Source: Cohnella rhizosphaerae
Lineage (GTDB): Bacteria; Bacillota; Bacilli; Paenibacillales; Paenibacillaceae
DNA length: 64,000 nucleotides
Direction of reading: 5' to 3'
Assembly (NCBI RefSeq): GCF_029525575.1
Contig: NZ_JAPDIA010000008.1
Span: 496,001 to 560,000 of the forward strand
Of the stretch, positions 57,151 to 64,000 are shown one piece after another (the stretch's first letter is position 1; each line of letters starts with the position of its first letter). A program made the translations under genes and the position numbers. Below the pieces are notes generated by a model that ran no database searches, had not been told where the DNA came from, and worked only from the letters and a program-made list of their open reading frames with translations.

Positions 57151-58536
57151 ATGGCATTCGAGGGATTGACGACAAGGCTCCAGAACGTGTTCGGCAAGCT
57201 GCGCGGCAAAGGGAAGCTGTCCGAAGACGATGTCAACGAAGCGATGCGCGAGGTTCGGCTGGCGCTGCTCGAGGCCGACGTCAACTTCAAGGTCGTCAAG
57301 GACTTCATCGCCAAGGTGAAGGAGAAGGCCGTCGGCCTGGAAGTGACGAAGAGCTTTACGCCCGGCATGGTCGTGGTCGATATCGTCCACAAGGAATTGA
57401 TCGAGCTGATGGGCGGGACGCAGTCCAAGCTGGCCAAGGCCAACCGGCCGCCGACGGTCGTTCTGATGGCGGGCCTGCAGGGCGCGGGCAAGACGACGCT
57501 CGTCGGCAAGCTGGCGAAGCTGCTGCAGTCGCAGAATCATAAGCCGCTGCTCGTGGCCGGCGACATCTATCGCCCCGCCGCGATCAAGCAGCTGCAGGTG
57601 CTCGGCGGACAGATCGACGTGCCGGTATTCTCCCTGGGCGACCAGGTCAGCCCGGTCGAGATCGCCCGGCAGGGCGTGGCGCGCGCCAAGGAAGAGGGCC
57701 GCGACTACGTGCTCATCGACACCGCGGGCCGACTGCAGATCGACGAGGCGCTCATGGAAGAGATCAAGCAGATTCACGCGGCGGTCAACCCCGACGAGGT
57801 GCTGCTGGTGGTCGACGCCATGACCGGGCAAGAGGCGGTCAACGTGGCCAAGAGCTTCCACGATCAGCTCGCGCTGACCGGCGTCGTGCTGACCAAGCTC
57901 GACGGCGACACCCGCGGCGGCGCCGCGCTGTCGGTCAAGGCGGTGACGGGCTGCCCGATCAAATTCGCCTCCACGGGCGAGAAGATCGATCAGCTCGAAG
58001 CGTTCCACCCCGACCGGATGGCGTCCCGGATTCTCGGCATGGGCGACATGCTGTCGCTGATCGAGAAGGCGCAGACGAACATCGACGAGGAGAAGGCGAA
58101 GGAGCTCGAGCGCAAGATGCGCACGGCCGAGTTCACCTTCGACGACTTCCTCGAGCAGATGGAGCAGGTCCGCAAGATGGGGCCGCTCGACCAACTGCTC
58201 GACATGATGCCCGGCATGAACAAGCTGAAGGCCAATCCGAACTTCAAGATCGACGAGAAGCAGATCTCGCGCACCGAGGCGATCGCCAAGTCGATGACGA
58301 AGGCGGAGAAGCAGAAGCCCGACATGATTAACTTCAGCAGGCGCAAGCGGATCGCGGCCGGCAGCGGTACGACCGTCGCCGACGTGAACCGGCTGCTCAA
58401 GCAGTTCGAGGACATGAAGAAGATGATGAAGCAATTTTCCGGCATGATGGGACCGAAGGGACCCAAAGGCGGGATGAAGGGCCTCAAGAATCTGCTTGGC
58501 GGCAAAGGCGGCAAGGGCATGAAGTTTCCTTTCTAA
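57151..58536 (+). CDS. ffh: Signal recognition particle protein Ffh
   Basis: 461 residues. Ffh binds 4.5S/scRNA and signal peptides and delivers ribosomes to FtsY. The G domain has GLQGAGKTTLVGKLAKLL, DTAGRLQIDEALMEEIKQI and VLTKLDGDTRGG; the Met-rich M domain (330-461) includes SRRKRIAAGSGTTVADVNRLLKQFEDMKKMMKQF. The end GGKGGKGMKFPF is typical. GAAGAAGGGAGG precedes the ATG. Intact. Confidence 0.98.
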   Translation: MAFEGLTTRLQNVFGKLRGKGKLSEDDVNEAMREVRLALLEADVNFKVVKDFIAKVKEKAVGLEVTKSFTPGMVVVDIVHKELIELMGGTQSKLAKANRPPTVVLMAGLQGAGKTTLVGKLAKLLQSQNHKPLLVAGDIYRPAAIKQLQVLGGQIDVPVFSLGDQVSPVEIARQGVARAKEEGRDYVLIDTAGRLQIDEALMEEIKQIHAAVNPDEVLLVVDAMTGQEAVNVAKSFHDQLALTGVVLTKLDGDTRGGAALSVKAVTGCPIKFASTGEKIDQLEAFHPDRMASRILGMGDMLSLIEKAQTNIDEEKAKELERKMRTAEFTFDDFLEQMEQVRKMGPLDQLLDMMPGMNKLKANPNFKIDEKQISRTEAIAKSMTKAEKQKPDMINFSRRKRIAAGSGTTVADVNRLLKQFEDMKKMMKQFSGMMGPKGPKGGMKGLKNLLGGKGGKGMKFPF

Positions 58537-58578
58537 TTCGAAGGCAACGAGATCTCGTTAAGGAGGTGAAAGTTTAAA

Positions 58579-58851
58579 ATGGCAACTCGCATTCGTCTTA
58601 AGCGTATGGGCGCTCACAAAGCCCCTTTCTACCGCGTGGTCGTAGCTGATTCCCGCTCCCCGCGCGACGGCCGCTTCATCGAGGAGATCGGCATCTACAA
58701 CCCGGTCGCTCAACCGGCCGAAGTGAAGATCGACGAGGAGAAGGCACTGAAGTGGCTGCAATCCGGCGCGCAAGCGTCCGATACGGTCCGCAATCTCCTG
58801 AGCAAGGCTGGCGTTCTGAAGAAGTTCCACGAATCCAAGCTCTCGAAGTAA
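58579..58851 (+). CDS. rpsP: 30S ribosomal protein S16
   Basis: 90 residues: ATRIRLKRMGAHKAPFYRVVVADSR and FIEEIGIYNPVAQPAEVKIDEEKAL are S16 signatures. AAGGAGGTGAAAG gives a strong ribosome site. It lies between ffh and khpA as in all Bacillota. Intact. Confidence 0.98.
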   Translation: MATRIRLKRMGAHKAPFYRVVVADSRSPRDGRFIEEIGIYNPVAQPAEVKIDEEKALKWLQSGAQASDTVRNLLSKAGVLKKFHESKLSK

Positions 58852-58880
58852 GACGTCGGATTTCCCGGAGGCTGACGGCC

Positions 58881-59114
58881 ATGGAACAACTCATACGGGT
58901 TATTGCACAGGCATTGGTGGATCATCCGGAAGACGTACGAATTCAGGTCAAGGAAGACGCGCGAGGCCTGGTGTACGAGCTTACCGTTCATCCCGGCGAT
59001 GTCGGCAAGGTCATCGGCAAGCAGGGGCGGATCGCGAAGGCGCTGCGCACGGTCGTCTCGTCCGCCGCGGTCAAGACCCACAAACGCGTCATCGTGGACA
59101 TCGTATCCGAATAG
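58881..59114 (+). CDS. khpA: KH-domain RNA-binding protein KhpA
   Basis: 77 residues from ATG 58881. The KH motif is VHPGDVGKVIGKQGRIAKALRTVV with the GxxG loop GKQG. KhpA (former YlqC) forms a complex with KhpB and affects ribosome and cell-division functions in Bacillota. The start has CGGAGGC-like bases upstream. It sits between rpsP and rimM. Intact. Confidence 0.95.
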   Translation: MEQLIRVIAQALVDHPEDVRIQVKEDARGLVYELTVHPGDVGKVIGKQGRIAKALRTVVSSAAVKTHKRVIVDIVSE

Positions 59115-59237
59115 CAGGCAGCTGAAGTCCGGGCGCGCGAACAGCGTACCGGGCTTTTTCGTCCTTGTGCGTCGCGTTGTCGTATGCGCAGGCAGCGGAT
59201 CGGGATATTCTATCGTAAAAAGGGGGGGGGCGTTCCC

Positions 59238-59762
59238 TTGTCGGAGCGACAACTGCTGAACGTCGGCAAAATCGTCAATACGCACGGCGTGCGGGGCGAG
59301 ATCAAAGTATGGCCGCAGACGGACTTCCCGGACGTGCGGTTCCGCGCGGGCAGCAAGTTGCTTCTCGTGAATCCGGAAGCCGGCGGGCATACCTCGGAGG
59401 TCGAGGTCGTCAGCGCCCGCGAACAAAAAAACATGTTCGTGGTCCGGCTGAAGGGCTGGGACGACATCAACCAGATCGAGAAGTATAAGGGCTGGGAGCT
59501 TAAGGTCGAAGCCGAGGACCGCGTGGAGCTCGAGGAAGACGAATACTATCTGAGCGATATTATCGGCTGCGCCGTCTTCACGGAGGAAGGCGAGGAGCTG
59601 GGCTTCGTCAAGGAGATTCTGTCCCCCGGCGCGAACGATGTCTGGGTCGTCAAACGTCCGAAGGGCGGAGATTTGCTGCTGCCGTTTATCGACGATGTCG
59701 TCAAGGAAGTCGACGTCGCCGCCCGCAAGGTCAAAGTTCATTTGATGGAAGGATTGCTCTGA
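59238..59762 (+). CDS. rimM: Ribosome maturation factor RimM
   Basis: 174 residues from TTG 59238, with the purine-rich AAAAAGGGGGGGGG stretch upstream. RimM helps assemble the head of the 30S subunit. LLNVGKIVNTHGVRGEIKVWP is the N-terminal barrel hallmark, and the C-terminal PRC barrel covers residues 100-170 (YLSDIIGCAVFTEEGEELG and LLLPFIDDVVKEVDVAARKVKV). The G9 run at 59222-59230 lies outside the coding part. Intact. Confidence 0.95.
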   Translation: MSERQLLNVGKIVNTHGVRGEIKVWPQTDFPDVRFRAGSKLLLVNPEAGGHTSEVEVVSAREQKNMFVVRLKGWDDINQIEKYKGWELKVEAEDRVELEEDEYYLSDIIGCAVFTEEGEELGFVKEILSPGANDVWVVKRPKGGDLLLPFIDDVVKEVDVAARKVKVHLMEGLL

Positions 59763-59764
59763 CG

Positions 59765-60604
59765 ATGCGCGTAGACGTTCTGACGCTTTTCCCCGAGATG
59801 TTCGAAGGCGTGTTCGGCAGCAGCATTCTGGGAAAAGCGCGCGAGCGCGGGCTCGTCTCGCTGAATACGGTGAACTTCCGCGACTACGCGAACAACAAGC
59901 ACAACACCGTCGACGATACGCCGTACGGCGGCGGCGGCGGCATGGTGCTGAAGCCGGACCCGATCTTCGCGGCGGTCGAAGCGGTGACGGGACGAATGAC
60001 GCCGACAGAACCGGACGACGATCCGGCCGAGGCTAGGGCGCATGCTCAAGAGGCGGCGATAGAGGGACAAGCAGAGATGGAAAGCTCGCGTCCGCCCCGC
60101 GTCATTCTCATGTGCCCGCAGGGAGAAACCTTCACGCAGACGAAGGCGCAGGAGCTGTCGCGGGAGGAGCATCTCATCTTTATTTGCGGCCATTACGAGG
60201 GTTACGACGAGCGGATCCGCAGTCACCTCGTGACGGACGAGCTGTCGATCGGAGATTACGTGCTCACGGGCGGCGAGCTGCCCGCCATGGCCGTCGTAGA
60301 CGCCGTCGTCAGGCTGCTGCCCGGCGTGCTCGGCAACGAGAGCTCCGCCGTCACCGACTCGTTCAGCGACGGCCTGCTCGAATACCCCCACTATACCCGG
60401 CCCGTTAATTTTCGCGGCCTTCAAGTTCCGGACGTGCTGCTGTCGGGCCATCATGCGGAGATCGACAAATGGCGCAGGCAGCAGTCGCTGCTGCGGACGC
60501 ATGCGCGCCGGCCGGAGCTGCTTGAAGGTGCGGCGTTGTCCGACAAAGAGAAAAAGTGGCTCGAAGACGCGGTTAAAGCGCAACGCGACAACGCCGCTCG
60601 CTGA
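59765..60604 (+). CDS. trmD: tRNA (guanine-37-N1)-methyltransferase TrmD with an insertion
   Basis: 279 residues, some 30 longer than the usual 240-250. TrmD methylates G37 of tRNA, which prevents frameshifting. MRVDVLTLFPEMFEG and DYANNKHNTVDDTPYGGGGGMVLKPDP at the start, GHYEGYDERI and the trefoil-knot TGGELPAMAVVDAVVRLLPGVLGN are canonical. The extra acidic stretch lies near residues 80-112 (PTEPDDDPAEARAHAQEAA and following), on the loop between the first strands and the knot. It follows rimM after two bases. Intact. Confidence 0.97.
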   Translation: MRVDVLTLFPEMFEGVFGSSILGKARERGLVSLNTVNFRDYANNKHNTVDDTPYGGGGGMVLKPDPIFAAVEAVTGRMTPTEPDDDPAEARAHAQEAAIEGQAEMESSRPPRVILMCPQGETFTQTKAQELSREEHLIFICGHYEGYDERIRSHLVTDELSIGDYVLTGGELPAMAVVDAVVRLLPGVLGNESSAVTDSFSDGLLEYPHYTRPVNFRGLQVPDVLLSGHHAEIDKWRRQQSLLRTHARRPELLEGAALSDKEKKWLEDAVKAQRDNAAR

Positions 60605-60649
60605 TTCCCGGCGGTCCGCGAGGCGATGCCGGGTTAATAGAATTCGGAC

Positions 60650-60678
60650 TTGAATACGACGGGCGTTTGTGATAGAAT
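60650..60678 (+). promoter_or_regulatory. Sigma-A promoter of rplS
   Basis: TTGAAT, 17 bases, TAGAAT, about 150 bases before rplS. Confidence 0.7.
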
Positions 60679-60692
60679 TTCAAATGTTGTGT

Positions 60693-60737
60693 ATGCCGAA
60701 GCCTATGCCCGGTCTGGTGGCCGACAGGTTAAGGCAT
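60693..60737 (+). promoter_or_regulatory. Candidate L19 leader hairpin upstream of rplS
   Basis: ATGCC pairs with GGCAT and enclosed bases GCC/GGT and GGTC/GACC-like arms give a branched hairpin in the leader. Bacillota are known to carry an autoregulatory L19 leader at this place; I assign this by position and fold, not by sequence match. Confidence 0.4.
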
Positions 60738-60830
60738 GATTAATCGGGCGGTCCTCTGCGCGCTAAGATCCGGATTCGAACATTCGGGGGAGCGGCACGA
60801 ACGTCTATGGCGGAAGGAGGGGACACCCCC

Positions 60831-61172
60831 ATGAGTCTGATTCAAACGATTACCCAAGAGCAACTGCGCAAGGACATCCCGACTTTCCGTCCTGGCGACA
60901 CGCTGAAGGTTCACGTCAAAGTCGTCGAGGGTTCCCGCGAGCGGGTACAACTTTTCGAAGGCGTCGTGATCAAGCGTCGCGGCGGCGGGATCAGCGAGAC
61001 CTTTACGGTTCGCAAGATTTCCTACGGCGTCGGCGTCGAGCGTACTTTCCCGGTTCATTCGCCCCGCATCGAGAAGATCGAAGTGGCGCGCCGCGGCAAG
61101 GTTCGCCGTGCGAAGCTCTACTACCTGCGCAACCTGCGCGGCAAGGCAGCTCGCATCAAGGAAATTCGATAA
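60831..61172 (+). CDS. rplS: 50S ribosomal protein L19
   Basis: 113 residues: PTFRPGDTLKVHVKVVEGSRERVQLFEGVVIKRRGGG and VERTFPVHSPRIEKIEV are L19 signatures. ATG 60831 is preferred over in-frame ATG 60807 because GGAAGGAGGGG lies between them at the right distance. Terminator downstream. Intact. Confidence 0.98.
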   Translation: MSLIQTITQEQLRKDIPTFRPGDTLKVHVKVVEGSRERVQLFEGVVIKRRGGGISETFTVRKISYGVGVERTFPVHSPRIEKIEVARRGKVRRAKLYYLRNLRGKAARIKEIR

Positions 61173-61177
61173 TGAAA

Positions 61178-61216
61178 AAGCAAGGGGGCTTGGCATTCGT
61201 TCAAGCCCTCTTTTGC
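61178..61216 (+). terminator. Rho-independent terminator after rplS
   Basis: AGGGGGCTTG pairs with CAAGCCCTCT around GCATTCGTT, followed by TTTT. Confidence 0.85.
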
Positions 61217-61286
61217 GTTCTTCGCGCATGCGAGATACATACCCTGCGACGGGTATACTTAGCTGAGGCAGAAACGAGGCGAGCTT

Positions 61287-62024
61287 ATGGATCAATCCGA
61301 CAAACGGAATGAATTGGAGCAAACGGAGACTGCGTTCGGCGGTTCCTCCGTACCCGGCTCGCCTTCCGGGCACACGGTTCCGGAAGCTTCTCCCGGGGAA
61401 CCCGGATTGAATGGGGCGTCTCCGCCCGCGCCCGGCGCAGGAAAATCGAAAGCCGGCAAAGAAGCCGTCGAATGGGTCAAGGCGCTGGCGATCGCCGGCG
61501 TGCTCGTCATTCTGATTCGCTGGCTTCTGTTCAATCCGTTTATCGTCGACGGCGAGTCGATGCAGCCGAACTTCTGGAACGGCGAACGCATCATCGTGAA
61601 CAAGGCGCTGTACGACATCCGCAAGCCGAAGGCCGGCGAGGTGATCGTCTTTCACGTGCCGGACGAGCATCGGGACTATATCAAGCGGGTCATCGCCGTC
61701 GGCGGCGATACCGTCAAGGTTCAAGGCGACGACGTGTACGTCAACGGCACGAAGATCAAGGAACCGTATTTGCAGGCGACGTACGACGAAATGCACGCAT
61801 CTGGTCAACTGTACAATGACGAGAAATGGAGCAGCGACTTTCCGAACGATACGTTCCCGGACGGCAAGGTGCCGGACGGCATGCTGTACGTAATGGGCGA
61901 CAACCGTCCGAACAGCAAGGACAGCCGCATGATCGGCTACGTGCCGATCGATCGCGTCGTCGGCCGTGCAGAGCTCGTCTTCTGGCCGCTCGACAAGATC
62001 AAATATATCGGTAAAGGCTACTAA
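61287..62024 (+). CDS. lepB: Signal peptidase I
   Basis: 245 residues. One membrane helix near 75-95 (ALAIAGVLVILIRWLLFNPF) follows a long polar N-terminus (1-70, rich in Gly, Pro and Ser), longer than in Bacillus SipS. The catalytic serine is in DGESMQPNFWNGERII, the lysine in YIKRVIAVGGDTV, and box E is GDNRPNSKDSR. It cleaves signal peptides on the outer face of the membrane. ACGAGGCGAGC precedes ATG. Intact. Confidence 0.95.
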   Translation: MDQSDKRNELEQTETAFGGSSVPGSPSGHTVPEASPGEPGLNGASPPAPGAGKSKAGKEAVEWVKALAIAGVLVILIRWLLFNPFIVDGESMQPNFWNGERIIVNKALYDIRKPKAGEVIVFHVPDEHRDYIKRVIAVGGDTVKVQGDDVYVNGTKIKEPYLQATYDEMHASGQLYNDEKWSSDFPNDTFPDGKVPDGMLYVMGDNRPNSKDSRMIGYVPIDRVVGRAELVFWPLDKIKYIGKGY

Positions 62025-62112
62025 GCCGAATCTGACGCGATGCGTCTCGGCCCACGGCTTAAGCCGGAGGGACCTGCGCTACCGAGGCGCACACGAGAGG
62101 AGGCTGTTTCAT

Positions 62113-62980
62113 TTGACCATCCAATGGTTTCCCGGTCATATGACCCGGGCCAAAAGGCAAATCGAAGAAAAACTCAAGCTGATCGACGTCGTATTCGAAC
62201 TGCTGGACGCGCGAATTCCCGAAGCGAGCCGCAATCCGATGATCGACGAGATCGTCGGCGGCAAGCCGAGGCTGATCCTGCTGAACAAGGCGGACCTGGC
62301 CGACCCGGCCGCGAACGCGGCTTGGCTCGCCCACTACCAATCGCTCGGACACAGCGCGCTATTGATCGACTCGAGCACCGGCACGGGCGTCAAGGATATC
62401 GCCGTACGCGTACAGGCGCTGCTTAAGGAAAAGACGGACCGGCAGATCGCCAAAGGCCTTAAGCCGAGGCCTGCCAGGGCGTTGATCGTCGGCATTCCGA
62501 ACGTAGGGAAGTCTACGCTGATCAACAAACTGGCAGGGCGAAGCGCGGCAGTGACCGGCGACAAGCCGGGCGTTACGAAGGGCCAGCAGTGGATCCGAAC
62601 GGGCGGGGGGACTTGAGCTGCTTGACACGCCGGGCATCTTATGGCCGAAGTTCGAGGATGCCGACGTCGGTTTCAGGCTGGCCGCGACGGGCGCGATCAA
62701 GGAAGAAGTGCTTCACGTGGACGAGGTCGGCTGCACGCTTATCCGCTATCTGGCGGACGCGTACAGGGACACGCTGGTCGAGCGCTACGGATTGGACGCG
62801 CTCCCGGCGACGCTGCCTGATACGGCTTCGGCGGCGGACGTGCTGGCCGATATCGGCCGGCGCCGGGGATGTCTGGGCAGCGGCGGTCATGTGGACTACG
62901 GCAAGGCTGCGGGCGTCCTGCTGCGCGACCTGCGATCCGGCAAGCTTGGACGAATTTCGCTCGAATCTCCTGCAGGATGA
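62113..62980 (+). CDS. rbgA: Ribosome biogenesis GTPase RbgA/YlqF (frameshifted)
   Basis: The restored protein has about 288 residues. RbgA drives late 50S assembly. It has the circularly permuted GTPase order: G4 LLNKADL, then G1 GIPNVGKSTLINKL, then G3 DTPG; FPGHMTRAKRQIEEKL opens the protein. G6 at 62605-62610 must lose one G (WIRTGGGLELLDTPGILWP). TTG 62113 is the start, with AGGAGG nine bases upstream. Essential in Bacillus subtilis, so the lesion is probably an error. A terminator follows. Confidence 0.94.
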
Positions 62981-62985
62981 TCATG

Positions 62986-63015
62986 GCGCGTCGACTTCGG
63001 TCGGCGCGCTTTTTT
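62986..63015 (+). terminator. Rho-independent terminator after rbgA
   Basis: GCGCGTCGAC pairs with GTCGGCGCGC around TTCG, followed by T6. Confidence 0.92.
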
Positions 63016-63117
63016 CGGTTCTTGCACAAGATCGAAAAACAGTTGCCGGATCGGCGCCGTTGTCGGACAATAGAAGACAGAACAAAACGAACAACGGCAT
63101 CGAAGGTGGAATGGGAA

Positions 63118-63759
63118 TTGAAGACCGAAATACCGATCGTAATCGACAGATTGGCGTACGAGCGGGCTTTGTGGGCGGAAGGCGTCTTGGCGATCGCCGG
63201 CGTGGACGAGGTCGGCCGAGGCTGCTTGTTCGGCGACGTCGTCGCCGCTGCCGTCGTCCTGCCGCCTGGCCTCGTGCTCGAAGGAATCGACGACTCCAAG
63301 CGCCTCAGCGAGAAAAAGCGGGACGCGCTGTACGACGTCATTCTCGCGAATGCGGTCGCCTGGTCGGTCGGGCGCGCAGACGCCGCGACGATCGACAAGA
63401 TCAATATCCGGCAGGCTTCGCGTCTGGCGATGAAGCGCGCGGTCGAAGGACTCGCGGTTCGGCCGGAGCACTTGCTGATCGACGCCGAGACCGTCGAGCT
63501 GCCGCTTCCCCAAACGAAGATTATCAAGGGAGACATGCTCAGCCAGTCCATCGGCGCGGCCTCGATCGTCGCCAAGGTGACGCGGGATCGGCTATGCGAT
63601 CAAATATGGGATCTGAACTACGCCGGGTACGGGATCAAGGATCATAAGGGATACGCGACGAAGGTTCATCGCGAAGCGCTGCTCGCGCTCGGGCCGACGC
63701 CGTTGCACCGCAGGTCGTTTTTATCGAAGTACGCCATCGAGCAGCAGACGCTCTTTTAA
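63118..63759 (+). CDS. rnhB: Ribonuclease HII
   Basis: 213 residues from TTG 63118 (GGTGG nine bases upstream); GTG 63106 or a longer N-terminus are alternatives, since Bacillus RnhB has an N-terminal extension. It removes RNA from RNA-DNA hybrids. The catalytic acids are in GVDEVGRGCLFGDVVAAAVVL, with DDSKRLSEKKRD, HLLIDAETV and IGAASIVAKVTRDRL further on. Intact apart from the doubt about the start. Confidence 0.93.
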   Translation: MKTEIPIVIDRLAYERALWAEGVLAIAGVDEVGRGCLFGDVVAAAVVLPPGLVLEGIDDSKRLSEKKRDALYDVILANAVAWSVGRADAATIDKINIRQASRLAMKRAVEGLAVRPEHLLIDAETVELPLPQTKIIKGDMLSQSIGAASIVAKVTRDRLCDQIWDLNYAGYGIKDHKGYATKVHREALLALGPTPLHRRSFLSKYAIEQQTLF

Positions 63760-63843
63760 CGGATTGACGGACCGCAGCCGATAAACGGATACATAACCTA
63801 CGGTCATGCCGGGAGCAGACTCGAGGAAGGGAGTTGCGCCAGA

Positions 63844-64000
63844 TTGGACATGAACATCGGTTCTTTGATGAGGGCGCTCATGAAGGACGGTCAGCCGACC
63901 GACGTCAAAGCGTTGGAGCTGCGAATCGGACAAATCGTGCGCGGCGTGCTGATCGAGATGCTCGACGGCCAGGATGCGCTCATGAACATTAACGGCGTGC
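63844..64000 (+). CDS. ylqG: YlqG-like protein, 5' part (continues beyond window)
   Basis: The frame starts at TTG 63844 or ATG 63850 (AAGGGAG favours the TTG) and runs to the end of the window: NIGSLMRALMKDGQPTD, LELRIGQIVRGVLIEML and DALMNINGV. This matches the start of YlqG, the unknown-function protein encoded after rnhB in Bacillus, and fits the gene order. Most of the protein is outside the window. Confidence 0.72.
   Translation, partial: MDMNIGSLMRALMKDGQPTDVKALELRIGQIVRGVLIEMLDGQDALMNINGV

Noticed and set aside
1..64000. rRNA, tRNA or prophage genes
   Set aside because: I looked on both strands and saw no tRNA cloverleaf arms, rRNA sequence, integrase or phage structural genes; a covariance search would settle small RNAs.

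Overview
The window looks like the chromosome of a high-GC Gram-positive spore former of the family Paenibacillaceae (Paenibacillus/Cohnella type; this is inference). The reasons are strong AAGGAGG ribosome sites, many GTG and TTG starts, sigma-A promoters, the order rsmD-coaD-ylbJ-tmcAL-yceD-rpmF-fapR-plsX-fabH-fabD-fabG-acpP-fabF-rnc-smc-ftsY and ylxM-ffh-rpsP-khpA-rimM-trmD-rplS-lepB-rbgA-rnhB-ylqG, and a set of AraC regulators and LplB/YtcP sugar importers typical of that family.

Layout. 1-4.5 kb: the tail of an OmpR-type response regulator, then a nosD-nosL-nosY-nosF copper-site maturation cluster with a YtkA-like lipoprotein. 4.5-19.1 kb: carbohydrate genes, namely an AraC regulator, a GH127 enzyme, an aldose epimerase-like protein, a YesN/YesM-type two-component system, an LplB/YtcP/lipoprotein ABC importer, a phytanoyl-CoA dioxygenase-like protein and a large secreted TIM-barrel protein with a golvesin-type C-terminus. 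19.1-22.9 kb: a 26-bp tandem repeat array, an IS1595-like transposase, an AraC regulator and a second PhyH-like dioxygenase. 22.9-27 kb: a TPP riboswitch operon for thiamine-precursor uptake, ending in a TatD-like hydrolase. 27-29.8 kb: small envelope genes, including two tiny proteins. 29.8-47.1 kb: housekeeping genes (CoA, tRNA modification, L32, fatty-acid synthesis, RNase III, SMC, FtsY). 47.1-56.6 kb: an accessory block between ftsY and ylxM (MarR and drug efflux, CYTH-like secreted protein, Fur-box siderophore receptor with a Btr-like regulator, polyol dehydrogenase, sugar isomerase, stalk protein). 56.6-64 kb: the SRP and ribosome-maturation operon.

A feature of the whole window matters for every reader: about 35 single-base +1 frameshifts break 24 genes, nearly all inside short homopolymer runs. 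Removing one base from the run restores a full-length, family-typical protein each time, and several restored ends create ATGA-type overlaps with the next gene. Essential genes (ftsY, twice) are hit, so these are most likely sequencing or assembly over-calls rather than pseudogenes. I annotate the restored genes as CDS and name each run. Coordinates are those of the uncorrected window. No rRNA, tRNA or CRISPR array was seen.
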